This document shows positions 6,278-16,452 of a stretch of DNA of 64,000 nucleotides, piece after piece. The position numbers and the translations under genes were made by a program. The notes under the pieces were generated by a model that was given only the letters and a program-made list of their open reading frames with translations, was not told the DNA's origin and did not search any database. The stretch lies in assembly GCF_014534745.1 (NCBI RefSeq), contig NZ_JACVVP010000027.1:35871-99870 (forward strand), read 5' to 3'. This DNA is from Flammeovirga sp. EKP202 (lineage in GTDB: Bacteria > Bacteroidota > Bacteroidia > Cytophagales > Flammeovirgaceae). The number at the start of each line of letters is the position of its first letter. Positions within the stretch are counted from its first letter, which is position 1.

Positions 6278-8368
6278 CTAATTTCTTACTATAAATCTTT
6301 TCACATCTTTAGTTCCTTTGGCGGTAGTAACACTTAAGAAATATACCCCATCCAATAGATTTGAGATGTTAATATCTTCCATATGGTGTGTATCAATTTC
6401 TTTGACCATTACCCCGTAAGAATTATAAATAAATGCTGTCGCTACTTCTATTTCCTCGCTTGTAATAATTTCAGTATGAATCATTCCGTGAGCAGGAACA
6501 GGGTAGATGTTTAATTCTTGAATTTTGATTTCATTTGTTTGAATTTTGATGATGTTAGAGTACTCAAAAGCACCATCAAAATCTACTTGCTTTAATCTAT
6601 ACCACTTATAACCTCTAACTTTTCTTTCTGATGCATCAAAAGCATACTTTATGGAGATATTTGAATTACCATTTCCGTCTACTTGACCGATATTATCGAA
6701 ACTACGACCATTTCTAGATGCTTGTATGATGAAGTGGCTGTTGTTGATTTCTGAGGCAGTTTCCCAATACAATGAGATGGACCCATTTGAATTTTTTTCT
6801 CCTTCGAAGTAGGTCAACTCTACCGGTAAATCATGATTATTAGATCCGCCAAATGTGAAAGGTGAGAAGCTTGAAGCTAAACCTGACATCAATGTTCCTT
6901 CATCATCACCTACAGTATGCTGTGATTGATTTCCTTGATCTTCCCAAACTGAACCATTATAGTGCATCACTTGTGCATCTAAAATATGTGTGTTTTGTAA
7001 TCCGCTGTTTGAATTATAAGTAAGAATAACCGCAGCTCCAGCAGCACCTGAAATTCTATCAACGTTCCAGTATTCAAATTCACTTACAATATCAACAGTA
7101 GATGAAAGATCGATATTTCTATAATTGGGGTGAGTTGTATTGAAATACTCTACTCTAAATGTTGTTTTGCTATCAGCAGTTGGAATACCAATTCCAGCTT
7201 CTCTAAGTGTACTGTTTTTTCCCACTGGGAACATTAAGAAAAAGTCATTACCCGAAACTCCCAAAGCAGCTTTTGTTGCAGCACTATACTCAATTTCTTT
7301 CGTAAGAGGACCTTCTATATAAGAATTACTTGATCCTCCAGAAGCATGACCCGACCATGAATACACTGCATTGGTTACAAAAGAAAACTCATCCAGGGCT
7401 AAGGTATTGGTTTCAGATGTAATTAATTTCCCATTGATAAGTGTTAAAGCAGCTAAGTTATAGGATGAGTTCACAACGTCAACTTTGTATCCCAACGTAA
7501 CCCCTGCAGTTGAAGTTGTATTCATGGTAACAGATCTTACTACATTGTTGGTAGGTGCTAGCGTTACAGTACCAGAAGCTGTTCCTGCAAACGAAAGGTC
7601 TACCGACGGATTGGTGTTTGAAGCCAAATCCGCAAAAATAGTCACATTCTCATTGATGGTATTAGCAATAACTAAGTCGTTTCCTTCAGTATATATATTA
7701 ACGTCAGAAGAAGTAAGGTCAGCAGTAATAGCGGTGTTTCCATTAAGGATTACCGAATTGATATTGGTGCCTACTCCTTCTAAAGTACCTTGTGCAACAA
7801 TCTTTGGGTTATTTCCTGGTAAGTTATTGATGTCAGATAACGATATTAGGTTATTTGATGCACCACTTGTAGACAACGTTACATTATCTTCTACAGCAAT
7901 ACTTCCTGTCCAGTTTAATCCACTGTAATTGCCTGTTCCTGTTGATGGTACAGCAAATTCAGCACCTTCTTCTAATACAATATCTTGCACATTGACATAT
8001 AATCGACCTCCAGAATGATTGTCAGCATTAAAATTTCCTGAACCTGAAACGATAATGGTTCCAAAGTGACACGTAGTTCTGTAAGCTGTATTGTTGATGG
8101 TCCCGTCTACAAATAAAGTATCAATAACTACATCTGGATCAAATAAATCATTTCCTATATAAACATTTTTTCCTGATTGAATTCTAATGTTATAATTTCC
8201 GGTCCAAGACGGTAAAGAATTTCCATCCTCATCCACAAAATGTGATAAACTTCCTCTAGTTCCTATATAAATGAATCCTGAAGCTGAATTTGATACTGAG
8301 TAAGTTGTAGCGTTAATATTAATTTTTACTATTAAAATTAGGAGTAACAATAATAAAATCTTTTTCAT
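6278..8368 (-). CDS. Secreted beta-rich protein with type IX sorting domain
   Basis: The 696-residue product starts with a hydrophobic signal peptide (residues 1-20, very Leu/Ile rich). About 480 residues of Asn/Thr/Ser-rich repeats with the look of a beta-helix or beta-sandwich stalk follow, with no catalytic motif I can see. A fibronectin-like module begins near residue 520 (LPVELTYFEGE..., then LYWETASEINN), which in this phylum commonly precedes the sorting domain. The last about 75 residues (LNIYPVPAHG ... GVYFLSVTTAKG ... FIVRN) are a type A type IX secretion C-terminal domain. It is therefore expected on the cell surface or released, as an adhesin or structural protein. It appears monocistronic. 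Confidence 0.85.
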   Translation of the reverse strand: MKKILLLLLLILIVKININATTYSVSNSASGFIYIGTRGSLSHFVDEDGNSLPSWTGNYNIRIQSGKNVYIGNDLFDPDVVIDTLFVDGTINNTAYRTTCHFGTIIVSGSGNFNADNHSGGRLYVNVQDIVLEEGAEFAVPSTGTGNYSGLNWTGSIAVEDNVTLSTSGASNNLISLSDINNLPGNNPKIVAQGTLEGVGTNINSVILNGNTAITADLTSSDVNIYTEGNDLVIANTINENVTIFADLASNTNPSVDLSFAGTASGTVTLAPTNNVVRSVTMNTTSTAGVTLGYKVDVVNSSYNLAALTLINGKLITSETNTLALDEFSFVTNAVYSWSGHASGGSSNSYIEGPLTKEIEYSAATKAALGVSGNDFFLMFPVGKNSTLREAGIGIPTADSKTTFRVEYFNTTHPNYRNIDLSSTVDIVSEFEYWNVDRISGAAGAAVILTYNSNSGLQNTHILDAQVMHYNGSVWEDQGNQSQHTVGDDEGTLMSGLASSFSPFTFGGSNNHDLPVELTYFEGEKNSNGSISLYWETASEINNSHFIIQASRNGRSFDNIGQVDGNGNSNISIKYAFDASERKVRGYKWYRLKQVDFDGAFEYSNIIKIQTNEIKIQELNIYPVPAHGMIHTEIITSEEIEVATAFIYNSYGVMVKEIDTHHMEDINISNLLDGVYFLSVTTAKGTKDVKRFIVRN

Positions 8369-8796
8369 TTTTTCAGTGAGTAAAGGTGTAAATTAGGTTT
8401 GGTCTGTCTAACGGTTTAACTTTTATTTAGGATATATTTTAGATAAAGCAGATGCGTGAGGTTTTACTTGTAATGTGATTATTTTTAGCTGTTTAAAATA
8501 TGTTACAATTGTATTATTTGGATTAAAATTGACGTATGGGAATATAAATATTGTATATATCTAATAAATTGAGTTTTGTGTAATTTTATTTTAGATGTAA
8601 TGAATTTGTATTTTATAGTATCTAATTGACGTAAAAAGACTTAAATAACTCAAATCTTAGTATTGTACTTTCTATTGAGTTAGAGAATTTAAAACAAATT
8701 TGGGTAGATGTAGTCCCACTTCAAATCGTTCACTTTTAGTGTGGAAGCTAAAATGTATTGTTTGTTAGAGAAAATGACTTTTTGGAAAATTAGATC
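8369..8796. other. Long AT-rich intergenic stretch
   Basis: I see no open frame, stable palindrome or consensus promoter in these 428 bases, which separate the secreted protein gene from the GNAT gene. They must contain the promoter of the former. Confidence 0.5.
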
Positions 8797-8823
8797 AAAA
8801 AAAAGAAGAGAACTTACTCTCTT
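8797..8823 (-). terminator. Terminator of the small GNAT gene
   Basis: On the minus strand, AAGAGA/TCTCTT forms a 6-bp stem followed by C and eight T. It lies 46 bases after the stop codon. Confidence 0.6.
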
Positions 8824-8869
8824 ATATCACCCAATTTGTTGAGGGTTGTGTTTTTTATCGATGCGTTCG

Positions 8870-9166
8870 CTATTCAATATTTACAAGCTCCGATAATATG
8901 GATTTCCATTCCGTATGTTTCTTTATATAAGCAGCTACAAAAGGGCAAAGTGGAAAAAGTTTGTACTCAGTATTTTCTTTAATATCAGTGAGAACGCTAT
9001 GTATAAGTTTAGAACCAATTCCACGACTTCCTAAAGAAGATGGCACTTCAGTGTGGGTGAGATAGATGTTTCCTCGAGCTAGCATATAATCTACATGGGC
9101 GATTTGATTGTCGATATTAAATTCATACCGTTTCTTTTCTTCGTTATTAATGAGTTGATATTCCAT
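8870..9166 (-). CDS. Small GNAT acetyltransferase, YjdJ / COG2388 type
   Basis: At 98 residues this is the minimal GNAT fold seen in YjdJ-like proteins. The acetyl-CoA loop is visible as S-R-G-I-G-S-K-L (about residues 48-55) after the central strand YLTHTEVP. It continues with the helix LIHSVLTDI and the strand KLFPLCPFVAAYIKKH, whose last part is the conserved C-P-[FY]-x-x-x-[YF]-[IL]-x-[KR]-H of this family. It should be cytoplasmic and bind acetyl-CoA. The acceptor substrate of this family is unknown. It is transcribed alone and convergent with no neighbour. Confidence 0.88.
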   Translation of the reverse strand: MEYQLINNEEKKRYEFNIDNQIAHVDYMLARGNIYLTHTEVPSSLGSRGIGSKLIHSVLTDIKENTEYKLFPLCPFVAAYIKKHTEWKSILSELVNIE

Positions 9167-9506
9167 GAGTAAAGGATTTTAGTGATGGATTATTTAATAT
9201 AAGTACAAATTCAAAATTATCTAATACTAATTCTATTTATTGATTTGTGATTACTTCCTTCAAAAAAGTATTAATAGAAGTAAAGGTGATAGTAAACCCA
9301 ATTTAAATATAGTCTTATAACATAGATTACAATTTAGTATCGTACCTCTATTTTAATGTAAAATATCATGAATCGATTACGAATGTCCCATGTTATTATA
9401 TATGGTGTCTTTATTAATCATTAGATTAGATATGATTATTTATTCATTTGTTTTAGCCTAATGGACAAAACAAATTATTATCTAAAACCAATTATACTCT
9501 TGACTT
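9167..9506. other. Intergenic region between divergent genes
   Basis: These 340 bases separate the divergent GNAT and GloVer-repeat genes and must carry both promoters. A TAATTTTG -7 box on the minus strand (9211-9218) could serve the GNAT gene but has no TTG at the right distance. Nothing else is evident. Confidence 0.35.
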
Positions 9507-12500
9507 ATGAAAGTGAATCGCTTTTTTAAGGTATACCCATTCGCCTTATTTTCAATCCTATTTATACTTAGTATAATTACCAACCTTAAAGCACAGCCTT
9601 ATTTGATGAATACAAATTCAAGTGGAGGTATTCAGAATGCAGGTGGTATTTCTATTTACAATTTATCATCTCCTGCAGGAACTCCCCCTGAATTTTATGA
9701 TCATGGAGAATCTTTTACTGGTCAACCTGGTGATTTTAGTTCTTTAATACTAGCTTCAGATGGTTATATCTATGGACATACTGAAGGAGGAGGTGAAAAT
9801 TATAGTGGTATATTTTTTAGAATAGACCCTGCTACCAACACGGTAACTCAATTATTTTCTTTTGATTATAATAATCATTTTCCTATTTATAACATGGTTG
9901 AACACAATCAGGTTCTGTACGGAGTAATGAGAAGAAGTAGTAGAGAAGATGTAGTATTCGCTATTAAACTCAGTGATCCTACTCATTTAATAGCTCTTAC
10001 TAACTTAACAGACAGATTTAAAATAAAGAGACTAGGAGGAGGTTTTTATAAATTAAATAATAAGCTATATGCTACAATATTTGATGGGCTAGATGGGTCT
10101 AATATTGTAAATGGAGGTGTATACGAATATGATTTATCTACAGGAAATGATAGGATATTATGTAGTAGCCCATATGGTTATATATTAAGTTCAGGTGCTC
10201 TTTCTCATCGTAATGTGCAAGGAAGAGATAGATTGATAGTAGCCAATTCATCTTCTCCATATGGAGCAGGTGGTTTTTATGAAGTAGATGCCGAAAGTGG
10301 TTTTATTCATGAAATTAGTGTCGTAAGAGATCGAAAATTTAAAGGCTCAAAATTCTCAGGTGTATTTAGAAATTCTTCAGGTGATTTTTATTCTAGATCT
10401 TTTGAAGATGGAAGTGCCGGAGTAGGTACATTGGTAAGTATACTTCCAGATGATAAAAAAGTGACCAAAGAATTTACTTTAACTCCAGCAAATGGAACTG
10501 CAATTACAAATTTAGTACCGAATGGTCATGATTTAATAGGTATGACTCAGCCTTTTGATTTTCTTTCTTCAGGGCCTAATAGAGGGGTAATATATCAAAT
10601 TGATAGACATGGAAATTACAAGGAACTTTATCATTTTAAAGATATGTCTTATCCTTCTGAATTTTTTATAATTACAAATGATAATGGAGGAACAGTATGG
10701 GGTATTGCGGGATATGGTGGAAAAAGTAATCAAGGGGCAATTTTTAAATACGAAATCGCAACCAATAAGATGGAAGTAATTGCAAACTTTGGTTCGGATA
10801 CAGGTTTTGTACCTGAAACAAGATTAACTTCTTTCAAAGATGGAAAATATACATTTTCGAATAGAGATGGAGGTATTAAAAATGGTGGTACATTAGCTTC
10901 TTTTGATCCTTCTACAGGAGCAATAGGTCACTTATATGCTACGGGGAATAACTCTCTAGCGAAACAAGGTTATTCAAACGGTGCATTCTTGGCTTCAAAT
11001 GGAAAATACTATGCAATTGAAAGAACTAGAGCAACAGCATATGATATTTATAAAGATTCCTTATTCTATAGAGACCGTTTAGTTCAATTCAATGATGATC
11101 TTGATTCAGTAACTGTATTAACTGCAAGATTTAAGAATAGAATTAATGAAACAAATGAATATGCTCCCTATAATGTTATCGGTGAAATTATTGAAATACA
11201 AGGGAAATTAGTTTTTACTTATACTAATAGGTTATATACTTATGATTTATCATCTGGTCAGTTTACAGAACTTTTAGATCTACACAGTAAAAGAAATGTG
11301 GATAATAGTGATGCTGCTTGGGATTGGGGAGAATTATTCTCTACAGCTGTAACAAAAAAGGATGACAATACTTATTATTATGCAACACAAGGGTCTGGAG
11401 AAGTATTACCTAATACACATTGTGGCACAATCTTGAAATTAGATGTTTCTACATCACCTTGGACAATTTCACATGAATATACTATTGATCCACTTACCTC
11501 TAATAGTGCTTATAGGTCAAGAATTCAAGTAAGGTCTGCAGGTAGAGGAGGTGTAGGTGTTAAAGGGCGTATGTTAATATTACCAGGTACAAACTCAGAT
11601 CCAGATACATTAGTATTAGCTTCTGAGTACAATAGCCCAACAACATTAGGATGTATACTAGCGTACCCAATGGGTGAAAATGGAAATAGAATCGGAACGA
11701 CACATATCATTAAAGAATTTCCTGAAACAGGTTTTGATCCAGATTCAAATACATCCGCAAATGATAGTACTGATGGATGGTTCCCAATGGCAGATTTAGC
11801 CTATTATGATAACAAAATTTATGGTTTTACTAAAGGTGGATTAACAGGAAGTTACACTTCTGCTGATCATGGAGCTGAAAGAGGAACAGCCGCTTTTAAC
11901 GGTACTTTTTGGAGTATTGATAGGGCAAATGCTAATGCATTCGAATTACTTTATACTTTAGAGGAAAGTACAGGGATTAGTCCATTATTAACATCAACAG
12001 ATATTATTCAATTAGCACCAATTTCAGGTAATAAGTTAAATGCCGATACGTTAGGCTGTGCAATTACTACAAGGACTTTCAAAGTGTATGGTTATAACCG
12101 AGGTACTCTTCAGTGGTGGTCATCCAATTCGAATGTGACATTAGTACCATCAATGACCAACGCTGATAGTGCAACTTTTGATTTTAGTAACGTCCCTGCA
12201 AATTTAGAGCAAACAACGACAATAAGTGTTGCTGCTTATAATCCAATAGCAGCATCTGCTTATCAATATGGAGATACATTATTATGGGATGTACATCAAT
12301 ATGTTCAACCAAGTATAGGTAATATTGTCTCATCTGTAGATTTACATTGTCCTGTGCAACATGCTCGTCTAACTTTAAGCTCGTATACTCATGTCGATTC
12401 TTTCTATTGGGAAATTCCAACGGACATTGTTGCTCTGACAAGTGTAAATGATAAAGATGAAATACAAATTGATCTTAGTAGAGAAGATTATGGTATGCAT

Positions 12501-13628
12501 CAAATTATTTGTCACGCCTTTAATGGTTGCGGTGAACAAGTTTCAGATACACTTTCTTTTGAATTAGTTGATCCAAATTATGACCTTCAATTAACGAGTA
12601 CAGCAAGTTCCACTTGTACTGATGGTAATTTAACTTTTTCAGTGACAACTCCGGTAAGTGGTCAAACAATAAATTGGACTATACCTAATGGAGCATATAT
12701 TGTAGGGGCAAATAATCAAAATGCTACGTCTGTTGAAGTAGACTTTTCAGGAGTTGCTCAAGGTAGTCATCAAATCATAGCATCAGTTCAAGCCTCTTGT
12801 AATGTTAATCTTGCAGATACAACTTCAATAGATATTCATACAGTTCCAAGCATTCATAGCTTATCAGCTAATAGAGCGTTATCTTGTGATGATGAGATAG
12901 TTTCATTCATAGCTGATGTGGATGGTGCAGAAAGTTATCAATGGACTTTCCCAAATGATGCAATTCTGATTTCTGGTCAGGGTACAAAGTTAGTGACTTT
13001 AGATATGTCAGATATTATTACAGATTCAGTGCAAGTTAATGTGACAATAGGAAATTCATGTAATGTAAATATCTCGGATTCTATACAAATTGCAGTACCT
13101 AGGGTACCTACAGTGTCTGGTATCGATATTTCAGATGACATTATTCATCCAAATGATACAGTGTCCATGACGGCATCTAATGTAATGGGCGGAGTAGAGT
13201 GTATATGGACTTTACCACAAGGAGCTCAAATATTAGGAGCAGATAATGAAGAAACTATACAGTTCACAGTAAGAGAATCTAACCTTGGAGATCATAATGT
13301 AGGTGTGCAAGCTGTAAATAATTGTGGAGCATCTACTATAACAACAGCAGTTATTCGTATCGAGTTTAACCCTAATTCTATTGAGAAGGAATACAAAAAC
13401 GCAACGGTTGTTTATCCTAACCCTTCAAAAGGTGAGTTGTCATTGGTTGGAATTGAGGAGAGTTTAATATCGATAGTAGTGAGAGATATCAATGGTAGGA
13501 TTGTAAAAAAATATCAGGGAGAACCGAAAGATATACAGCTTAATAAACTTGGAAATGGTAAATACTTTATGGATGTTTTTAATGAGAAATCTAATTATGG
13601 AATCCATTCTATTATAATTCAGAAATGA
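9507..13628 (+). CDS. Giant secreted GloVer-repeat protein with Ig-like domains and type IX sorting domain
   Basis: This 1373-residue protein has a signal peptide (residues 1-30, ending KAQ). The first about 830 residues contain repeated units of the GloVer class, each with an A-S-D-G-x-[IY]-Y-G-x-T-x-x-G-G start and a G-x-I-F-[KR]-x-[DE] close (for example around residues 88-115 and 404-417). These probably form a beta-propeller. From about 850 on there are four or more related PKD/Ig-like modules of about 85 residues with Cys pairs and the phrase W-x-[IL]-P near their middles. The last about 75 residues (VVYPNPSKGEL ... LGNGKYFMDVF ... IIIQK) are a type IX secretion sorting domain. It is predicted to be surface-attached, and its ligand is unknown. 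The gene is monocistronic with a strong terminator at 13663-13692. The start at 9507 directly precedes the basic and hydrophobic signal segment. Confidence 0.87.
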   Translation: MKVNRFFKVYPFALFSILFILSIITNLKAQPYLMNTNSSGGIQNAGGISIYNLSSPAGTPPEFYDHGESFTGQPGDFSSLILASDGYIYGHTEGGGENYSGIFFRIDPATNTVTQLFSFDYNNHFPIYNMVEHNQVLYGVMRRSSREDVVFAIKLSDPTHLIALTNLTDRFKIKRLGGGFYKLNNKLYATIFDGLDGSNIVNGGVYEYDLSTGNDRILCSSPYGYILSSGALSHRNVQGRDRLIVANSSSPYGAGGFYEVDAESGFIHEISVVRDRKFKGSKFSGVFRNSSGDFYSRSFEDGSAGVGTLVSILPDDKKVTKEFTLTPANGTAITNLVPNGHDLIGMTQPFDFLSSGPNRGVIYQIDRHGNYKELYHFKDMSYPSEFFIITNDNGGTVWGIAGYGGKSNQGAIFKYEIATNKMEVIANFGSDTGFVPETRLTSFKDGKYTFSNRDGGIKNGGTLASFDPSTGAIGHLYATGNNSLAKQGYSNGAFLASNGKYYAIERTRATAYDIYKDSLFYRDRLVQFNDDLDSVTVLTARFKNRINETNEYAPYNVIGEIIEIQGKLVFTYTNRLYTYDLSSGQFTELLDLHSKRNVDNSDAAWDWGELFSTAVTKKDDNTYYYATQGSGEVLPNTHCGTILKLDVSTSPWTISHEYTIDPLTSNSAYRSRIQVRSAGRGGVGVKGRMLILPGTNSDPDTLVLASEYNSPTTLGCILAYPMGENGNRIGTTHIIKEFPETGFDPDSNTSANDSTDGWFPMADLAYYDNKIYGFTKGGLTGSYTSADHGAERGTAAFNGTFWSIDRANANAFELLYTLEESTGISPLLTSTDIIQLAPISGNKLNADTLGCAITTRTFKVYGYNRGTLQWWSSNSNVTLVPSMTNADSATFDFSNVPANLEQTTTISVAAYNPIAASAYQYGDTLLWDVHQYVQPSIGNIVSSVDLHCPVQHARLTLSSYTHVDSFYWEIPTDIVALTSVNDKDEIQIDLSREDYGMHQIICHAFNGCGEQVSDTLSFELVDPNYDLQLTSTASSTCTDGNLTFSVTTPVSGQTINWTIPNGAYIVGANNQNATSVEVDFSGVAQGSHQIIASVQASCNVNLADTTSIDIHTVPSIHSLSANRALSCDDEIVSFIADVDGAESYQWTFPNDAILISGQGTKLVTLDMSDIITDSVQVNVTIGNSCNVNISDSIQIAVPRVPTVSGIDISDDIIHPNDTVSMTASNVMGGVECIWTLPQGAQILGADNEETIQFTVRESNLGDHNVGVQAVNNCGASTITTAVIRIEFNPNSIEKEYKNATVVYPNPSKGELSLVGIEESLISIVVRDINGRIVKKYQGEPKDIQLNKLGNGKYFMDVFNEKSNYGIHSIIIQK

Positions 13629-13662
13629 TAAAAAAGTAATTTTCAAGTAACATACAAAGTTG

Positions 13663-13692
13663 AACACCTCTTAAAATAAGGGGTGTTTTCTT
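13663..13692 (+). terminator. Terminator of the GloVer-repeat protein gene
   Basis: AACACCTCTTA and TAAGGGGTGTT form an 11-bp stem with one G-U pair around AAA, followed by TTTTCTTTTG. Confidence 0.85.
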
Positions 13693-13789
13693 TTGTTTAA
13701 GATGACTAAAAACATTTTACATGTTAATGATAACTTATTAAACCTTTGTCCTAATGACTAGATTTACTTAACTTCCATAAAGTAAATAT

Positions 13790-14220
13790 ATTGTAAACTA
13801 AGTTTTCGTTAATTAATATAACTCCTTTTATAAAGGATTAATGGTAGTGTGTTGTGGTTCGCGAGGACGTTGCAATGCAACGACCCTACAGAACTGCATT
13901 TTAGATGGTTATTTTTAAACCATTGTTGTTTGATTTGTAATCAGACCATCATTTAGTAGTACCTCCCTCGGCCTTGAAGGGAAAAGCGTTAAGAATTTCA
14001 TGTATTGAGCCGTTAAAAATGATTTTTTTGTTTGAGCTTTAGCGAGTTTAAAATCATTTAGGTGAGAGGAATGGAATTTAGCTTTTGACTTCAAAGCCTT
14101 GAATTTTTTGCTTCGTTTTTGTTTCAAGACAAAAATGAAGAAGAAGGAAGCTTGAAAGTAGATCCTATAAATGCTGCAGAAAGGCTGATTGAAAGTTAAC
14201 GGTAATTTAGTTTAGTAAAC
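13790..14220 (-). repeat. Composite intergenic repeat copy R2 (subfamily A, reverse)
   Basis: Full-length reverse copy, close in sequence to R3 throughout. It has terminal repeats TTGTAAACTAAGTTTTCGTT (left) and, inverted, AACGGTAATTTAGTTTAGTA (right). It carries the GTTGCAATGCAAC palindrome module at 13865-13890. It lies directly upstream of the bestrophin gene, so that gene's promoter must be in the repeat end or the last 18 bases. The open frames through it are not credible genes. Confidence 0.9.
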
Positions 14221-14238
14221 ACCAAAAACGACCAATAG

Positions 14239-15258
14239 ATGTACATTAACAGAACCATCAACTTCAAAATCTTTATTCAAAAAGCCTATAAGCCATTAAT
14301 ATTTCTAGCGCTATATGGTGCATTGATTGTAGTGCTTTATGAATATTTCAATATGACATGGATCAAATTGCCATGGTCCATATTATCAATCGTAGGTACG
14401 GCAGTGGCTTTTTATGTGGGCTTTAAAAATAATTCAGCTTACGCCAGAACTTGGGAGGCTCGTAAAATTTGGGGAGCGATCATTAATACCAGCCGTACTT
14501 GGGGAATACAAGCTAGAGACTATACATCCAACCTTTTTGTGAATGGTCAAAAACTGGAGGAAGATGAGCTGTATCAAATTCATAGAGATTTAATTCTTAG
14601 ACATATTGGTTGGACCTACCGATTACGTCGACAGTTATGGAAACCTCAACCTTGGGAACATTCTCATAAGCTTTCTAATGACATGAGAAAAGAACTTGGA
14701 GATACTTTCGCTTCACTTTCTGAAGAAGAAGAGTTAAAGTTATTTATTGAAGACCATGAGGTGGAAGAGTTACTCCAGAAGAAAAATATATGTACACAAA
14801 TCATAAGTAATCAATCTAAAAAACTCTTAGAGCTGAGAGAAAAGGGGATAATCGATGATTTTAGACATGTAGAGTTACAAAAATTACTTCGTGATCTTTA
14901 TACCCAACAAGGAAAGTGCGAGCGTATCAAGAATTTTCCATTACCAAGACAGTATGCCAATACTTCTTTTGTGTTGACTATTTTGATCGTTTTTCTTTTG
15001 CCTTTTGGAATGGTGTCTCAATTTAGAGCTATGGGTGAAGGGTTGGTTTGGTTGACTATTCCCTTTACTACAATTGTTGGAGGAATCTATTTTATCATGG
15101 AATTTGTAGGGGATTTTGCTGAAAACCCGTTTGAGGGGTTGGCATTTGATACGCCGATGACGAGTCTTTGTAATACCATTGAAATTGATCTGAAGGAAAT
15201 GCTAGGGAAAGAAAAGTTGCCAGAGAAAATAAAGCCACATGGTTTTGTTTTAATGTAG
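14239..15258 (+). CDS. Bestrophin-like chloride channel (UPF0187)
   Basis: The 339-residue protein has the bestrophin layout. An N-terminal helix pair around residues 20-65 is followed by the conserved stretch V-G-F-x-N-N-x-A-Y-x-R-x-x-E-A-R-x-x-W-G (about residues 60-80). A long helical cytoplasmic segment comes next, then a second membrane pair near residues 240-290. After it comes the family motif E-N-P-F (residues 296-299), which is part of the neck region. Bacterial homologues are pentameric anion or cation channels in the inner membrane. The gene begins 18 bases after repeat R2 and has no operon partner. Confidence 0.9.
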   Translation: MYINRTINFKIFIQKAYKPLIFLALYGALIVVLYEYFNMTWIKLPWSILSIVGTAVAFYVGFKNNSAYARTWEARKIWGAIINTSRTWGIQARDYTSNLFVNGQKLEEDELYQIHRDLILRHIGWTYRLRRQLWKPQPWEHSHKLSNDMRKELGDTFASLSEEEELKLFIEDHEVEELLQKKNICTQIISNQSKKLLELREKGIIDDFRHVELQKLLRDLYTQQGKCERIKNFPLPRQYANTSFVLTILIVFLLPFGMVSQFRAMGEGLVWLTIPFTTIVGGIYFIMEFVGDFAENPFEGLAFDTPMTSLCNTIEIDLKEMLGKEKLPEKIKPHGFVLM

Positions 15259-15275
15259 CGTTTTTAGAAATCATC

Positions 15276-15318
15276 AAAAAATAAAGGCGTTTGAAACATA
15301 TTGTTCTAACGCCTTTAT
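15276..15318 (-). terminator. Terminator on the minus strand (small ORF / DnaJ transcript)
   Basis: ATAAAGGCGTT and AACGCCTTTAT form a perfect 11-bp stem. The T-run (six T) is on the minus strand, so it ends transcription coming from the dnaJ-like side. It may also weakly stop the bestrophin transcript. Confidence 0.75.
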
Positions 15319-15339
15319 GGTCTAACGCAAAAGACAAAA

Positions 15340-15447
15340 TTAAACTTTATCTTTTTTTAATGTGATAAGAGCATAAGCAATTGCACCTACTAATGGAGGC
15401 ACCATAAAGCCCATTGCTGCATATTCCAAATACGCTGTTGCTATCAT
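15340..15447 (-). CDS. Possible 35-residue membrane peptide
   Basis: An ATG-initiated frame encodes a 35-residue peptide beginning MIATAYLEYAAMGFMVPP and ending in KKDKV, with one hydrophobic helix (about residues 10-29). The same frame stays open for about 30 further codons upstream without a start, reading ...LWRKKPNYILLTPTT before the Met. It could therefore be the tail of a decayed transporter gene with similar C-terminal hydrophobicity, instead of a true small gene. It sits between the dnaJ-like stop codon and a minus-strand terminator 22 bases downstream, so it would be transcribed with the chaperone. I do not recognise a family. Confidence 0.35.
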   Translation of the reverse strand: MIATAYLEYAAMGFMVPPLVGAIAYALITLKKDKV

Positions 15448-15546
15448 TGTCGTTGGAGTTAAGAGAATGTAATTCGGTTTTTTACGCCACAAGTATAAAC
15501 AATTGTGCGTCCTAATCCAACAAAAGAACTGATTTTAGTCATTCTT

Positions 15547-16452
15547 TTATTCTGACAATTCTTTCACTTTTTTGATCAGTTCTTTTTGCTCATCGGTAAG
15601 CGAAGTTGGAACTTTCACATTATAAGTAATATATAAATCACCGAAGACCTCATCTTGTTTGTATTTAGGGAAACCTTTACCTCTGAGTTTCACCTTCATA
15701 CCATTTTGAGCTCCCTCTTTTACTTTCAATTTCACTTTACTATCAAAAGTATCAATGGTAATATCTCCACCCAATAAAGCAGTATATAAATCAAGGTCTA
15801 CAGTTTTGTAAAGATCACTTTCTTTACGTTCAAATTCAGTATTATTGATAATATTGAAAGCAATCAAAAGGTCACCGTTCTGACCTCCGTTTATTCCCGC
15901 TTTACCATGACCAGGAATCTTGATGACTTGACCATCTGCAATACCAGCAGGAACTGTTACTCTAATATTTTTATTATTGATCTTATAAGTACGCTTCTCT
16001 GTTTTGTAGATGTCTTTAAGGTCTAAAGTGACATTGACTTTGTAATCTCCACCTTTTTTAGGTCTTGGAGAAGATGCTCCACCAAACATTGAGTTAAAGA
16101 AGTCTGAAAAATCGGTACCGCCTTGGCCTCCACCGAAGCCGCCAAAGCCGCCTCCACCAAAACCACCACCGCCGCCGAAACCTCCAAATCCTCCGCCACC
16201 GAAGCCTTGAGATTCGAACTGATCAGCGTGTTCCCAGTCTTTTCCGTATTTATCGTATTTCTTTCTATTTTCCTCGTTCCCTAATACCTCATTTGCTTCA
16301 TTGATTTGCTGAAACTTCTTTTTGGCTACATCATCGTCTGGAATTTTGTCAGGATGATATTGACGAGCTAATCTTCTATATGCTTTTTTTATTTCGCTTT
16401 GAGAGGCACTTTTGTCAATCCCAAGCACTTGATAATAATCTATATATTCCAT
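15547..16452 (-). CDS. DnaJ/CbpA-like co-chaperone without zinc finger
   Basis: The 301-residue protein has an N-terminal J domain (residues 1-70) with the HPD motif at 33-35, which stimulates Hsp70 ATPase. A Gly/Phe-rich linker follows at about residues 83-125, made of GGFGG-type units. Then come the two DnaJ C-terminal beta domains (about residues 135-295). The Cys-rich zinc-finger domain of canonical DnaJ is missing, which places it in the type II / CbpA class. It is cytoplasmic and should hand clients to DnaK. No dnaK or grpE is adjacent. A 7-bp hairpin (16510-16530) lies in its leader region. Confidence 0.93.
   Translation of the reverse strand: MEYIDYYQVLGIDKSASQSEIKKAYRRLARQYHPDKIPDDDVAKKKFQQINEANEVLGNEENRKKYDKYGKDWEHADQFESQGFGGGGFGGFGGGGGFGGGGFGGFGGGQGGTDFSDFFNSMFGGASSPRPKKGGDYKVNVTLDLKDIYKTEKRTYKINNKNIRVTVPAGIADGQVIKIPGHGKAGINGGQNGDLLIAFNIINNTEFERKESDLYKTVDLDLYTALLGGDITIDTFDSKVKLKVKEGAQNGMKVKLRGKGFPKYKQDEVFGDLYITYNVKVPTSLTDEQKELIKKVKELSE

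Noticed and set aside
7485..7928. 147-codon plus-strand frame
   Set aside because: It is antisense to the type IX secreted protein gene, and arises from its Thr/Val/Asn-rich codons.
13915..14127. 70-codon minus-strand open frame, basic
   Set aside because: It lies wholly inside repeat R2. Equivalent frames in the other copies are interrupted, while the hairpins are conserved.
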